Source of the DNA: Streptomyces sp. S465
GTDB taxonomy: Bacteria; Actinomycetota; Actinomycetes; Streptomycetales; Streptomycetaceae
DNA: 64,000 nucleotides
Assembly: GCF_026898115.1 (NCBI RefSeq)
Contig: NZ_CP114036.1
Coordinates: forward strand, 5,574,001 to 5,638,000
Reading direction: 5' to 3'
Made by a program: the position numbers and the translations under genes. The notes below the pieces were generated by a model that saw only the letters and a program-made list of their open reading frames with translations, was not told where the DNA came from and searched no databases. Of the stretch, positions 8,776 through 18,242 are shown in pieces (the first letter of the stretch is position 1; each line of letters starts with the position of its first letter).

Positions 8776-8948
8776 GCGGCCGCCGCGGGGCTTCCCAGCG
8801 GTGGCCGGGGGCGCCGTGCCAGGCGTCGTGGGCCCGCGACGAGCCACCGGACGGGGCTCAGGGGGGCCGGCTCGTCTCCCCGGGGTGGGGGCCTTGAGCG
8901 TGCGGCATCGCCTCCGGCGTGGTGGGCTGGTGACACCGTGTCGGCCCC

Positions 8949-11345
8949 GTGCGGCGCGGGCGGACGGCAAGCGCGGGCGTCGAGGTGGTGGTCGTGGGGC
9001 GCGGCGGGACGTACCGGTGGGCGGTCGCCGTGACCGTCAGCACGGTCCTGGCCGCGCTCACCTCCGTACCGCCGGCGCCCGCCGGACCCGGCCCGGCCAT
9101 GAGCCCGGCGCACCGCCATGGGTCCGGTGGTGGTGCCGTGGCGCGGGGGCTGGGGCACGGCCATGGGGCCGTCGGTGGTGTCACGGGGCGGGGCCCGGCG
9201 CACCGTCGCGGGCCCGGTGGTGGAGTCGTGGCGCGGGGGCTGGGGCACGGCCATGGGCCCCACGGCGGCACCGCGGCGCGGGGCCCGGCGCGGCCGTACC
9301 CGGTATCCGTCGAACTGACCTCCCTCACCCCCGCGGTGATCCGCGAGGGAGGTGAGCTGAGGATCAGCGGGCGGGTCACCAACACCTCCGGGCGGCGCGT
9401 CGGCCCCGCGCGCATCGGGGTGCGGATCGGAGCCCCCGGCGCGATCGACACCCGCGGCGGGCTCTCCGCCGTGGCCCGTCGTACGCCCCTGTCCCGGGCC
9501 GACGGTCCCGAGGTGCCCGGCCGCACCGCCCGCCTCGCCCCGCTGCCGACCGGCGCCGTGCGCGGCTTCCGACTCACCGTGCCGGTCCCCGACCTCGAAC
9601 TGGACGGCGCCGGGGCGTACGCCCTCACCGTCGGCGTCATCCGCTCGGACGACGCCGACGCAGGCCCTAATACCGGCACCGTGCTCGGGCTGACCCGTAC
9701 ACATCTGTCCGCCTATCCCGACGCCACCCGGCTGGAGCCGCTGCGCACCACCGTGCTGTGGCCGGTCATCGACACCCCGCGGATGGAGGCGCTGACCCTG
9801 CGCACCCCGGACAGCGACAGCGTGCTGCCGGTCTTCCGCGACGACGGGCTGACCGCCGCCTTCGGACCCGGCGGCCGGCTGCGGCGGCTGGTCGAGATGG
9901 GCCGGGGCCGGCCGGTCACCTGGGTCCTCGATCCGGATCTGATCGTCCAGGCGCGGGCCATGGCCGCCGGCTACCGGGTGGCCCGTACGCCCGGCGGCAG
10001 CGATCCGCAGGAGTCCACCGAGGGGACGGGCGGCGAGGCGGCGGCGGACTGGCTCGCCGCGCTCCGCACGGCGGTCCGGGGCCGGGAGGTGATCGCGCTG
10101 CCGTACGCGGACCCGGACCTGGCCTCGCTCGCCCGAGGCGGCGGCGCCTCGCTCACCGGTCTGCTGCGCCGCGCCTCCGGTACGGGCCGGGCGGTGGTGG
10201 ACCGGGCGCTGGGCGTCCGCGCACGCGCCGGTGTGGGCTGGCCCGCGGGCGGTGAGCTGGACGAGGGGATCGCCCGGTACGCCAAGGGGCTGGGCCTGGA
10301 CACGGTGCTCGCCTCCGGCGCCGGGGTGGTCTCCGCCGGGGAACTGGTCAGCGAAGGGGCCACCGACGACGGCGCCGTCGCGCTGGAGGGCGGCACGACC
10401 GCGCTGCGCTACGACGCGGCGATCGCCTCCCTGCTCTTCGCCGCCCAGCCGGCCGCGGGCGCCTCCGGTGCCCCCGCCCGGCTGCGGCTGCGGCAGCGGC
10501 TGCTCGCCGAGACCCTGACGGCCACGCGGGAGCTGCCGTATGCCCGGCGCGACCTGGTGGTGGTGCCCCCGCGCCGGATGCCGCTCGGGGTGGCCCGGGT
10601 GCTGCTCACGGTGGTGGACGAGGGCCGGAAGGCGGGCTGGCTGGCGCCGGCCGGGTTCGCGGCGGCGCTGCGCAAGCCCACGGCGGGGCGGCTGCGGGGC
10701 TTCGACGGCTATCCGCTCGCCCGGCACGACGGCGAGCTGCCGCCCGAGCGGCTCGCGGCGGTGGTCCGGGACCGGCGGCGGATGCGTGCCCTGGCCAAGG
10801 TGCTGTCGGACGCGCGGGCCACCACCGCGTCCGTACGGGCCGCGCTGGCCCGCTCCGTCGCGACCGGGTGGCGCGGCGATCCGGCGGGCGCCGCCTCGTA
10901 CCAGCGGGGGGTGTCCCGCTATCTGACCGCCTCGATCACCTCGGTGCGGCTGGTGCCGAAGTCCACGGTGGTGGTGGCGGGGGGCTCGGCGACCATCCCG
11001 GTCACCGTGGACAACGGTCTCCAGCAGGACCTCACCGGGGTGGAGCTGCGGGTCCTCTCCAGCCGCCCCGAACGGCTGAAAGCCCGGGACCGCACGGTGC
11101 CGGTCCGGGCGTCGCGCGCGGTGAGCCGCACGGTGCGGGTGCGGGTGAAGGCGTACGCCAACGGCCCGGTGTGGCTGACCGCCCAGCTCTACACCACCGC
11201 CGACGGCAGGCCCTGGGGCGCGCCGATGACGTTCAGGGCGGATGTGCGGTCGGTGCCGTCGGGGGCGGTGATCTTCGTACTGGGCGGGACGGCGCTGATC
11301 GTGCTGGCAGTCGCGTTCCGGCTGCGGCGCACGCGGGGGCGGTGA
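8949..11345 (+). CDS. Secreted/membrane-anchored DUF6049-family protein
   Basis: The protein (up to 798 residues) has an N-terminal hydrophobic export segment (WAVAVTVSTVLAALTSV), a His/Gly-rich repeat stretch, and the DUF6049 core opening with SVELTSLTPAVIREGGELRI. It ends with one transmembrane helix (about residues 771-792) and an Arg-rich tail, so most of it should lie outside the cell. Family members in actinomycetes usually sit beside murJ, so this copy near an mreB paralogue is a second genomic context. The exact start is uncertain: GTG 8949 is the first after an in-frame stop, but GTG codons near 8982-8991 would give a tidier signal peptide. Function is unknown. Confidence 0.82.
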   Translation: MRRGRTASAGVEVVVVGRGGTYRWAVAVTVSTVLAALTSVPPAPAGPGPAMSPAHRHGSGGGAVARGLGHGHGAVGGVTGRGPAHRRGPGGGVVARGLGHGHGPHGGTAARGPARPYPVSVELTSLTPAVIREGGELRISGRVTNTSGRRVGPARIGVRIGAPGAIDTRGGLSAVARRTPLSRADGPEVPGRTARLAPLPTGAVRGFRLTVPVPDLELDGAGAYALTVGVIRSDDADAGPNTGTVLGLTRTHLSAYPDATRLEPLRTTVLWPVIDTPRMEALTLRTPDSDSVLPVFRDDGLTAAFGPGGRLRRLVEMGRGRPVTWVLDPDLIVQARAMAAGYRVARTPGGSDPQESTEGTGGEAAADWLAALRTAVRGREVIALPYADPDLASLARGGGASLTGLLRRASGTGRAVVDRALGVRARAGVGWPAGGELDEGIARYAKGLGLDTVLASGAGVVSAGELVSEGATDDGAVALEGGTTALRYDAAIASLLFAAQPAAGASGAPARLRLRQRLLAETLTATRELPYARRDLVVVPPRRMPLGVARVLLTVVDEGRKAGWLAPAGFAAALRKPTAGRLRGFDGYPLARHDGELPPERLAAVVRDRRRMRALAKVLSDARATTASVRAALARSVATGWRGDPAGAASYQRGVSRYLTASITSVRLVPKSTVVVAGGSATIPVTVDNGLQQDLTGVELRVLSSRPERLKARDRTVPVRASRAVSRTVRVRVKAYANGPVWLTAQLYTTADGRPWGAPMTFRADVRSVPSGAVIFVLGGTALIVLAVAFRLRRTRGR
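9121..9300 (+). repeat. 90-bp tandem duplication inside DUF6049 gene
   Basis: Two copies (9121-9210 and 9211-9300) encode 30-residue units sharing GGGxVARGLGHGHG and ending in RGPA. The array lies between the export signal and the folded domain and keeps the frame. Confidence 0.85.
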
Positions 11346-11410
11346 CGGCGGGGGCGGTGTACGGCGCCGGCGGGGACGGTGCCGGCGGTGATGCGGGGGA
11401 GCGGGCGGGC

Positions 11411-12682
11411 TCAGAGCCGGTGCGCGGTCCCCGCCGGCCCGGCGCCCCGGGTGTCCAGCAGCAGCTGGGCCTTCACCGCGAGCCCTTGCAGGTCGTAGGT
11501 GCGATGGTGTTGCAGCAGGACGGTCAGGTCGGCGTCGGCCGCCGCCTCGTACACCGACTCCGCGCGCTCCACCTCGCGCCCCAGCACCCGCCATCGCGTG
11601 AGGTACGGATCGTGGTAGCCGATCCGGGCGCCCAGCTCCATCAGCCGGGAGGCGATCTCCCGCGCGGGCGAGCCCTCCGCGTCGGCGACGTCGGGTTTGT
11701 AGCCGACGCCCAGCAACAGGACCCGCGCGCCGCGCGCCGACTTCCCGTACTCGTTGAGCAGGGCCGTGCAGCGGCGGGTGACATAGCCCGGCATCCGCCC
11801 GTTGACCTGCTGGGCGAGCCCGACCATGCGCAGCGGGAGGCCGAGGCCGTGCTGCTGGTCCGCCATGTGGTCGTGGTCGACCGGTACGCCGTGGCCGCCG
11901 ACGCCGGGCCCTGGCCGGAAGGACTGGAAGCCGAACGGCTTGGTCTCGGCGCAGCGGACCACGTCCCACACATCGACGCCCAGGTCATGGCAGTACACCG
12001 CCAGCTCATTGACCAGGGCGATGTTGACGTGCCGGTAATTGGTCTCCAGGACCTTGACGGTCTCGGCCTCACGGGTGCCGCGGGCCCGGACCACCTTTTC
12101 GGTGAAGCGGCCGTAGAAGGCGGCGGCCGCCTCGGTGCAGGCGGGCGTGAGGCCGCCGATGACCTTGGGGGTGTTGGCGGGGCCGTGGGCGCGGTTCCCG
12201 GGGTCGTGGCGGCAGGGGGAGTAGGCGAGGTGGAAGTCGCGCCCGGCCCGCAGCCCGGACCCGTCCTCCAGAAGGGGACGGAGGAATTCCTCGGTGGTCC
12301 CGGGGTACACGGTGGATTCCAGCAGAACGGTGGTGTGCGGACGCAGCCGCGCCGCGAGCGTGCGGGCCGCCTCGCCGACCGCCGACAGATCCAGTCTGCG
12401 GTCGTTCCCGAGCGGGGTCGGGGCGCAGATGACGGCGGTGCGGACGCGGCCGAGCTCGGCCGCGTCGGCGGTGATCCGGAAGCCCCGGGCGGCCATCCGG
12501 CGCAGCTCGGCGGCGGACAGCCGGCCCTCACCCGAGCAGGAGGGCAGCCGTCCGGCCCGGAGGTCGTCGGCGGCGCGCGGATCGGGGTCGTAGCCGATGG
12601 TGCGGACACCGGCGGCGGTGGCGGCCTGGGCGAGAGGAATACCGAGATGACCGAGTCCGATGACGGCGAGATCTGCGGGCAT
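11411..12682 (-). CDS. Nucleotide-sugar dehydrogenase homologue, degenerate active site
   Basis: The 423-residue protein has the three domains of the UDP-glucose/UDP-ManNAc dehydrogenase family: an NAD-binding fold (VIGLGHLGIPLA), a central helical domain (NIALVNELAVYCHDLGVD) and a UDP-binding domain (VLLLGVGYKPDVADAEGSPA). The catalytic Cys of the usual GGHCIPVDP motif is Gly265 here (GGHGVPVDH). The catalytic Glu of YSPERxDPGN is Cys157 (YSPCRHDPGN), and the LENTFR segment reads LETNYR. Lys210 is kept. The protein probably cannot do the normal two-step oxidation. Start ATG 12682 was chosen because it opens on MPADLAVIGLG. It converges on the DUF6049 gene. Confidence 0.88.
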   Translation of the reverse strand: MPADLAVIGLGHLGIPLAQAATAAGVRTIGYDPDPRAADDLRAGRLPSCSGEGRLSAAELRRMAARGFRITADAAELGRVRTAVICAPTPLGNDRRLDLSAVGEAARTLAARLRPHTTVLLESTVYPGTTEEFLRPLLEDGSGLRAGRDFHLAYSPCRHDPGNRAHGPANTPKVIGGLTPACTEAAAAFYGRFTEKVVRARGTREAETVKVLETNYRHVNIALVNELAVYCHDLGVDVWDVVRCAETKPFGFQSFRPGPGVGGHGVPVDHDHMADQQHGLGLPLRMVGLAQQVNGRMPGYVTRRCTALLNEYGKSARGARVLLLGVGYKPDVADAEGSPAREIASRLMELGARIGYHDPYLTRWRVLGREVERAESVYEAAADADLTVLLQHHRTYDLQGLAVKAQLLLDTRGAGPAGTAHRL

Positions 12683-12906
12683 GACGTTGTGTCGTCCTTC
12701 CCGGGACGATGTCGGATGGCGCAAACCCCCCAAAGGAAGACTAAGCGGAAATATGACTCGTATTCAGTATTGACGGGGGGTGTTGGCGCGGTGTCGCGGC
12801 GGCGGGCGCGGCAGCGGCATGGCGTGGTGGGGAGAAAGCCAGGAAAATCAACAAGGCAGACAAGGCGGACAGGGTGGCGTGACGTCGATCACAGCGGGAG
12901 GCAGCG

Positions 12907-14613
12907 GTGAAAACACCGGCACTGGGACCGGCCGAGCGCGCCGAGGCGCTGGCCCGGATGGCGGACCGTGAGCTGGATGTGCTGGTCGTGGGTGGTGGAG
13001 TGGTCGGCGCGGGCACCGCGCTGGACGCCGCGACACGGGGCCTGGAGACCGGTCTGGTCGAGGCGCGGGACTGGGCCTCCGGGACCTCCAGCCGGTCCAG
13101 CAAGCTGATCCACGGCGGACTGCGCTATCTGGAGATGCTCGACTTCGCACTGGTGCGCGAAGCGCTGAAGGAGCGCGGGCTGCTGTTGGAGCGGATCGCG
13201 CCGCACCTGGTCAAACCGGTGCCGTTCCTGTATCCGCTGAAGCACCGGGTCTGGGAGCGGTGCTACGCCGGATCGGGCGTGGCGCTCTACGACGCCATGT
13301 CCTTCTCCTCCGGGCACGGCCGGGGACTGCCCGCCCACCGCCATCTGACCCGCGGCCGGGCACTGCGGGTCGCGCCCTGCCTGAGGAAGGACGCGCTGGT
13401 CGGGGCGTTGCAGTACTACGACGCCCAGATGGACGACGCGCGCTACGTCACCATGCTGGTGCGCACGGCGGCCGCATACGGCGCACAGGCCGCCAACCGG
13501 GCCCGGGTGGTCGGCTTCCTGCGGGAGGGGGAGCGCGTGGTCGGCGCGCGGGTGCACGACCTGGAGCAGGGGGGTGAGTTCGAGGTCCGCGCCCGGCAGG
13601 TGGTGAACGCCACCGGGGTGTGGACGGACGAGACCCAGGCGCTGATCGGGGAGCGCGGCCAGTTCCACGTCCGGGCCTCCAAGGGCATCCACCTGGTCGT
13701 CCCCAAGGACCGCATCCACTCCACGACCGGGCTGATCCTGCGCACCGAGAAGAGCGTGCTCTTCGTGATCCCCTGGGGCAGGCACTGGGTCATCGGCACC
13801 ACGGACACCGACTGGGACCTGGACAAGGCCCACCCGGCCGCCTCCAGTGCCGATATCGACTATCTGCTGGAGCACGTCAACGAAGTCCTCGCGGTGCCGC
13901 TGACCCGCGACGACGTGGAAGGCGTCTACGCCGGGCTGCGCCCGCTGCTGGCCGGGGAGTCGGAGGCCACCAGCAAGCTCTCGCGCGAGCACACGGTCGC
14001 CCATCCGGTGCCGGGCCTGGTGGTGGTCGCGGGCGGCAAGTACACCACGTACCGGGTGATGGCCAAGGACGCCGTGGACGAGGCGGTGCACGGTCTGGAC
14101 CACCGGGTCGGGCCCTGTGTCACCGAGGAGGTTCCGCTGGTCGGCGCCGTCGGCTACAAGGCGCTGTGGAACGCGCGGGCGCGGATCGGCCGCCATACCG
14201 GGCTGCACGTGGCGCGGATCGAGCATCTGCTGAACCGTTACGGCTCGGCCGCCCAGGAGGTGCTGGAGCTGATCGCGGACGACTCGTCGCTGGGCGAGCC
14301 GCTCGCCGGGGCGGACGACTACCTGCGGGCCGAGGTCGTCTACGCCGCCTCGCACGAGGGGGCCCGCCATCTGGACGACGTCCTCACCCGGCGCACCCGC
14401 ATCTCGATCGAGACCTTCGACCGCGGCACGCGCTGCGCCCGCGAGGCGGCCGGGCTGATGGCGCCCGTGCTGGGCTGGGACGAGGACCAGATCGACCGGG
14501 AGGTCCAGCACTACGAGAAGCGGGTGGAGGCGGAGCGCGAGTCCCAGCGCCAGCTGGACGATCTGACGGCGGACGCGGCGCGGCTGGGCGCGCCGGACAT
14601 CGTCCCGCTGTAA
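12907..14613 (+). CDS. glpD: FAD-dependent glycerol-3-phosphate dehydrogenase
   Basis: GlpD oxidises sn-glycerol 3-phosphate to dihydroxyacetone phosphate at the membrane and passes electrons to quinone. The 568-residue sequence has an N-terminal FAD-binding motif (LVVGGGVVGAGTALDAATRG), the family signature SSKLIHGGLRYLE, the substrate-site stretch WVIGTTDTDWD, and the C-terminal GlpD helical cap. Length is normal. A glpD copy at this position relative to guaB3 and the kinases fits the S. coelicolor gene order I recall. The ATG follows GGGAGGCAGC. The final codons and stop are the first unit of a tandem repeat. Confidence 0.95.
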   Translation: MKTPALGPAERAEALARMADRELDVLVVGGGVVGAGTALDAATRGLETGLVEARDWASGTSSRSSKLIHGGLRYLEMLDFALVREALKERGLLLERIAPHLVKPVPFLYPLKHRVWERCYAGSGVALYDAMSFSSGHGRGLPAHRHLTRGRALRVAPCLRKDALVGALQYYDAQMDDARYVTMLVRTAAAYGAQAANRARVVGFLREGERVVGARVHDLEQGGEFEVRARQVVNATGVWTDETQALIGERGQFHVRASKGIHLVVPKDRIHSTTGLILRTEKSVLFVIPWGRHWVIGTTDTDWDLDKAHPAASSADIDYLLEHVNEVLAVPLTRDDVEGVYAGLRPLLAGESEATSKLSREHTVAHPVPGLVVVAGGKYTTYRVMAKDAVDEAVHGLDHRVGPCVTEEVPLVGAVGYKALWNARARIGRHTGLHVARIEHLLNRYGSAAQEVLELIADDSSLGEPLAGADDYLRAEVVYAASHEGARHLDDVLTRRTRISIETFDRGTRCAREAAGLMAPVLGWDEDQIDREVQHYEKRVEAERESQRQLDDLTADAARLGAPDIVPL

Positions 14614-14695
14614 GGAGACCGGCTGTAGGGAGACCGGCTGTAGGGAGACCCACTGGAGGGAACCCGCTGTAAGGAGACCCGCTGTAGGGCACCGG
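14608..14695. repeat. 15-bp tandem repeat built from the glpD 3' end
   Basis: About six units of the type CTGTARGGAGACCSG start at 14608, inside the last codon of glpD, and run to 14695. The stop TAA belongs to unit one, and later units carry further TAA or TAG copies. The array fills most of the gap between convergent glpD and the serine hydrolase gene. Confidence 0.9.
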
Positions 14696-14720
14696 TGTCC
14701 GGGAGGGGCCCATGACGTCC

Positions 14721-15932
14721 TTACGGTCGAGGGCAGAACTCGGCTTCGAGCAGAGACGTTTCGGCGGGCAGACCGGAACGGGCCGTGCCGTTGAGCCGGT
14801 AGGCGAGGGTGTGGCGGCCGTCGGAGGTGGCCACGGCCATCACGGAGGAGCCGGTGATCTCGCCGTTGTGGCCCCACAGGGTCACTCCGCACGACAGCCG
14901 CACCGGGAACAGCCCCATGCCGTACTGGCCGTCGGAGGCGGACGTGTTCCGCATCCGCCGCAGCTCGGCCCGGGGCAGGACCTCGCCGCGCAGCAGCCCG
15001 GAGACGAGGCGGCTCAGGTCGTCGAGGGTGGAGATCAGCTCCCCCGCGGCCCCCGCCGAGGAGGGGTTGAGCTCGGTGACATCGCGTCGGGCGCCGTCGG
15101 CCGAGGCGCCGCCGCCCCGCGTGTACGCGCGGCCGTGCGGGGCCGGGAGGGTGGTGCGGGCACCGGGGAAGGAGGTGCCGTCCAGACGCAGCGGGACGAG
15201 CACGTCGCGCCGGGCCTCGGTCGCGTAGGAGCGGCCGGTGACCTGCTGGACGACCATGCCCAGCAGGACGTAGTTGGTGTTGGAGTAGCGCCACTCGGCC
15301 CCGGGCGCGAAGGAGGGGCGGTGCGCCAGGGCGGTGCGCACCAGGGAGGCCGGGGTGTGGGTGCGGTCGGCCGCGGCGGACAGCTCACGTGCGAGCACCG
15401 GGTCGTCGGTGTAGTCGAACAGCCCGCTGGTCTGGTTCAGCAGCTGACGGAGGGTGATCTTCCGACCGTCGTTGCCATGTCCGCGTACCAGCCCCGGAAG
15501 GTGCTCCTCCACCGTGTCCCCGAGGCCGAGCCGCCCCTGGGCGGCCAGGCGCAGCGTCACCGCCGCGATGACGGTCTTGGTGAGGCTGCCCGCGCGGAAG
15601 CGGTCGTCGCGGTGGATGCGGCGCCCGGTGCGGACGTCGGCGACGCCCGACGCGACGAACCGCGTGCCCTCGCCCGTCCGGCGGATGAGCGCCGCGGCTC
15701 CCGGCGTGCCGCCCTGCGCCGCCAGCCGGCGTACGGCGGCGCGTACGGCGTCGTCCCGGCGGTCCTCCGCGCCCGTGTTCGCCTCCGGACCCCCGCTCGC
15801 CCGCACGTGCGCGTCCCGGCCCGCTTCCGCGGTCGCACCGCAGCCGGGGAGGGCGAGACAGAGGGCGGCGAGGAGCGCCGCAGCGGTCGGCATCCGTCCC
15901 CGCCTGTGCCATCGTAGGGCGGAGATGGGCAT
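14721..15932 (-). CDS. Lipoprotein serine hydrolase (class C beta-lactamase/DD-peptidase fold)
   Basis: The 403-residue protein has a lipobox (LALPGC, lipidated Cys31) after a hydrophobic signal, so it should be anchored outside the membrane. The serine-hydrolase motifs are complete: SLTK with nucleophile Ser116 and Lys119, a YSN tripeptide in WRYSNTNYVLLG, and a HNG triad near the C-terminus in LWGHNGEITGS. It may be a D-Ala-D-Ala carboxypeptidase, an esterase or a peptidase; sequence alone does not decide. A second start 13 codons in (15893) is possible. It is divergent to the kinase gene, and the cell-wall theme of the neighbourhood fits a peptidase. Confidence 0.9.
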   Translation of the reverse strand: MPISALRWHRRGRMPTAAALLAALCLALPGCGATAEAGRDAHVRASGGPEANTGAEDRRDDAVRAAVRRLAAQGGTPGAAALIRRTGEGTRFVASGVADVRTGRRIHRDDRFRAGSLTKTVIAAVTLRLAAQGRLGLGDTVEEHLPGLVRGHGNDGRKITLRQLLNQTSGLFDYTDDPVLARELSAAADRTHTPASLVRTALAHRPSFAPGAEWRYSNTNYVLLGMVVQQVTGRSYATEARRDVLVPLRLDGTSFPGARTTLPAPHGRAYTRGGGASADGARRDVTELNPSSAGAAGELISTLDDLSRLVSGLLRGEVLPRAELRRMRNTSASDGQYGMGLFPVRLSCGVTLWGHNGEITGSSVMAVATSDGRHTLAYRLNGTARSGLPAETSLLEAEFCPRP

Positions 15933-16093
15933 GACACGGACCTCCGTTTCCTGCGTACTCCCAGATGGTCGCGGGTACCGCGGTGGCCGCCACGCCGCGC
16001 CCCGGACCCCCGGCGGTTCGGGGTCCGCGGATGAGAGACAATAGAGGCTCTCCCAGGGTGGGTTCAGGGTGGGTAGATTTACAGAGGGGTCGC

Positions 16094-18085
16094 ATGTCGG
16101 AGGCTGAGAAGACGCAGGGCTCGACTGGGCGCCTCCTCGCCGGGCGATACCGGCTCGGGGAGATTCTCGGTCAGGGCGGCATGGGCACGGTCTGGCGTGC
16201 GAGCGACCAGACCCTCGGCCGTACGGTCGCGGTCAAGGAGCTGCGCTTTCCGTCCAGCGTCGAGGAGGACGAGAAGCGACGGCTCATCACCCGCACGCTG
16301 CGCGAGGCGAAGGCGATCGCCCGCATCCGCAGCAACGGCGCCGTCACCGTCTACGACGTGGTCGACGAGGACGACCGCCCGTGGATCGTCATGGAGCTCA
16401 TCGAGGGGCGTTCGCTCGCCGACGTCGTCCGCGACGACGGACCGCTGACCCCCAAGCGCGCCGCCGAGGTCGGGCTCGCCGTCCTCGATGTGCTGCGCGC
16501 CGCCCACCAGGCGGGCATCCTGCACCGCGATGTGAAGCCCTCCAATGTGCTGATCTCGGACGACGGCCGGGTCGTCCTCACCGACTTCGGCATCGCGCAG
16601 GTCGAGGGCGACCCGTCGGTGACCTCCACCGGCATGCTCGTCGGCGCGCCCTCGTACATCTCCCCGGAGCGGGCGCGCGGCCAGAAGCCCGGCCCGCCGT
16701 CGGACCTGTGGTCGCTGGGCGGGCTGCTGTACGCGGCGGTGGAGGGCGTGCCGCCGTACGACAAGAGCACGGCCATAGCGACGTTGACCGCCGTGATGAC
16801 CGAGCCGGTGGAGCCGCCGAAGAACGCGGGCCCGCTGGAGGAGGTCATCTACGGTCTGCTCGTCAAGGACCCGGAGCGGCGGCTGGACGACGCCGGGGCG
16901 CGGGCGCTGCTCGAACACGCGCTGAACGCCCCCGAGGAGGCCAAGGCCCCCGCCGACGCCACCCGCACGATGAGCCTGCCGCCCGCCCCGTCGAAGGAGG
17001 ACGAGGCGGCCGCCAAGGCCAAGGAGGCGGCCGTCGCGGAGCGCAGGCGCGGTGCGCTGAGGTCCGTGCGCAACGCGGCGGCGGCCGCGGCCGTGAAGAA
17101 GGCGGACACCGGGAGCGGGGCGGAGGCGGCGGAGCGGTCCGGTGCCGAGAAGTCCAGGGCGGCGGCGTCCGGCGCGGCGGCGTCCGGTGCGGCGCGGAAG
17201 GCCGGGGCGGCCGCCGCGACGCCCGAGTCGGCGCCCGCCCCCCAGCCCGCCGTGCCGCCGCGCGCCTCGATCACCGATGTGGTCCCCAGGCGCACGCTGA
17301 TCATCATCGCGGTGGTCGTGGTGCTCGCCATCGTGGGCGCCGTGCTCGCCGTCGTCCTGAGCAGCGGCGACGACGGCGGCGGCAACGCCAAGGGCGCCTC
17401 CGGAGGCGACAAGTCCACCTCCGCCGGGGTCTCCGGCGGCACCGAGGAGGGCCAGGGCACCGACAAGTCCGGCCAGTCGGCCGGTGAGTCGCCGAACGCG
17501 GAGAGCTCCGGCGAGCAGACGAGCGCGAGCGCCTCCAAGGGCTCGGACGACGAGTCGGACGACACGTCGGACGACGGCGGGAGCGGGGACGACAGCGGTA
17601 AGGGCGAGGACGGCGGCGGTAAGGGCGGGCTGCCCGACGGCTACAAGACCGTCAAGAGCTCCGACTTCCCCTTCAGCATGGCCATGCCGGAGGACTGGTC
17701 GGTCCACTCCGGAAGCTATTCCGGCAGCCGTAAGTACTACGGCGGGTCCAGCATTCCGCGTATTCAGGTCGACTTCACCGACTCGCCGAGGTCGGACGCC
17801 GTGGCGGACTGGAAGAAGGGCGAGGAGAACGCCCGGCGCACCATGTCCGGCTACAAGGGCCTCGGCATCAAGTCGATCGACTGGAACGGCTACCCAACCG
17901 TCGCGGACTGGCAGTTCGAGCGCAACCAGGACGGCAAGCGGGTGCGGGCGATCAACCGCGGCTTCAAGGCGGACGGCAGCCATGGCTTCGCCATACTGAT
18001 CACGTGCGAGGCGAGCAAGTGGGACGACGAGGAGTGCGCCACCCTCCGTCAGACCGCCTTCGACACCTTCAAGATTACGGACTGA
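16094..18085 (+). CDS. Transmembrane Ser/Thr protein kinase
   Basis: This 663-residue protein is a Hanks-type kinase: glycine loop LGQGGMGTVW, ATP-binding Lys48 in VAVKEL, catalytic HRDVKPSNV, DFG, and APSYISPERARG, all intact in the first 280 residues. An Ala/Lys-rich linker leads to one transmembrane helix (about residues 399-423). A Ser/Asp/Gly-rich stalk and an external domain of about 140 residues follow. The start at 16094 (MSEAEKTQG) is preceded by GAGGGGTCGC. S. coelicolor has a run of such kinases at this position, linked to spore-wall synthesis; only two kinase-like genes remain here, the next being a pseudokinase. Confidence 0.93.
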   Translation: MSEAEKTQGSTGRLLAGRYRLGEILGQGGMGTVWRASDQTLGRTVAVKELRFPSSVEEDEKRRLITRTLREAKAIARIRSNGAVTVYDVVDEDDRPWIVMELIEGRSLADVVRDDGPLTPKRAAEVGLAVLDVLRAAHQAGILHRDVKPSNVLISDDGRVVLTDFGIAQVEGDPSVTSTGMLVGAPSYISPERARGQKPGPPSDLWSLGGLLYAAVEGVPPYDKSTAIATLTAVMTEPVEPPKNAGPLEEVIYGLLVKDPERRLDDAGARALLEHALNAPEEAKAPADATRTMSLPPAPSKEDEAAAKAKEAAVAERRRGALRSVRNAAAAAAVKKADTGSGAEAAERSGAEKSRAAASGAAASGAARKAGAAAATPESAPAPQPAVPPRASITDVVPRRTLIIIAVVVVLAIVGAVLAVVLSSGDDGGGNAKGASGGDKSTSAGVSGGTEEGQGTDKSGQSAGESPNAESSGEQTSASASKGSDDESDDTSDDGGSGDDSGKGEDGGGKGGLPDGYKTVKSSDFPFSMAMPEDWSVHSGSYSGSRKYYGGSSIPRIQVDFTDSPRSDAVADWKKGEENARRTMSGYKGLGIKSIDWNGYPTVADWQFERNQDGKRVRAINRGFKADGSHGFAILITCEASKWDDEECATLRQTAFDTFKITD

Positions 18086-18242
18086 ACACTCCTGTCGGCG
18101 AAGCGTCGTTCGGGCACGTATCGTGAGAAGCCCTAGACTGTGCGCAGCCGCAGGAACCCGCCAAAACGACCGCATTTGACGGTTTCGCGCTGCGCCGACC
18201 GCTGGTAAGGGCGGCGTCGATCGCGCGCTTTGGGGAGGCGTC

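Noticed and set aside
14608..14695. Repeat array as a CRISPR or riboswitch.
   Set aside because: The units are contiguous without spacers and derive from the glpD 3' end.
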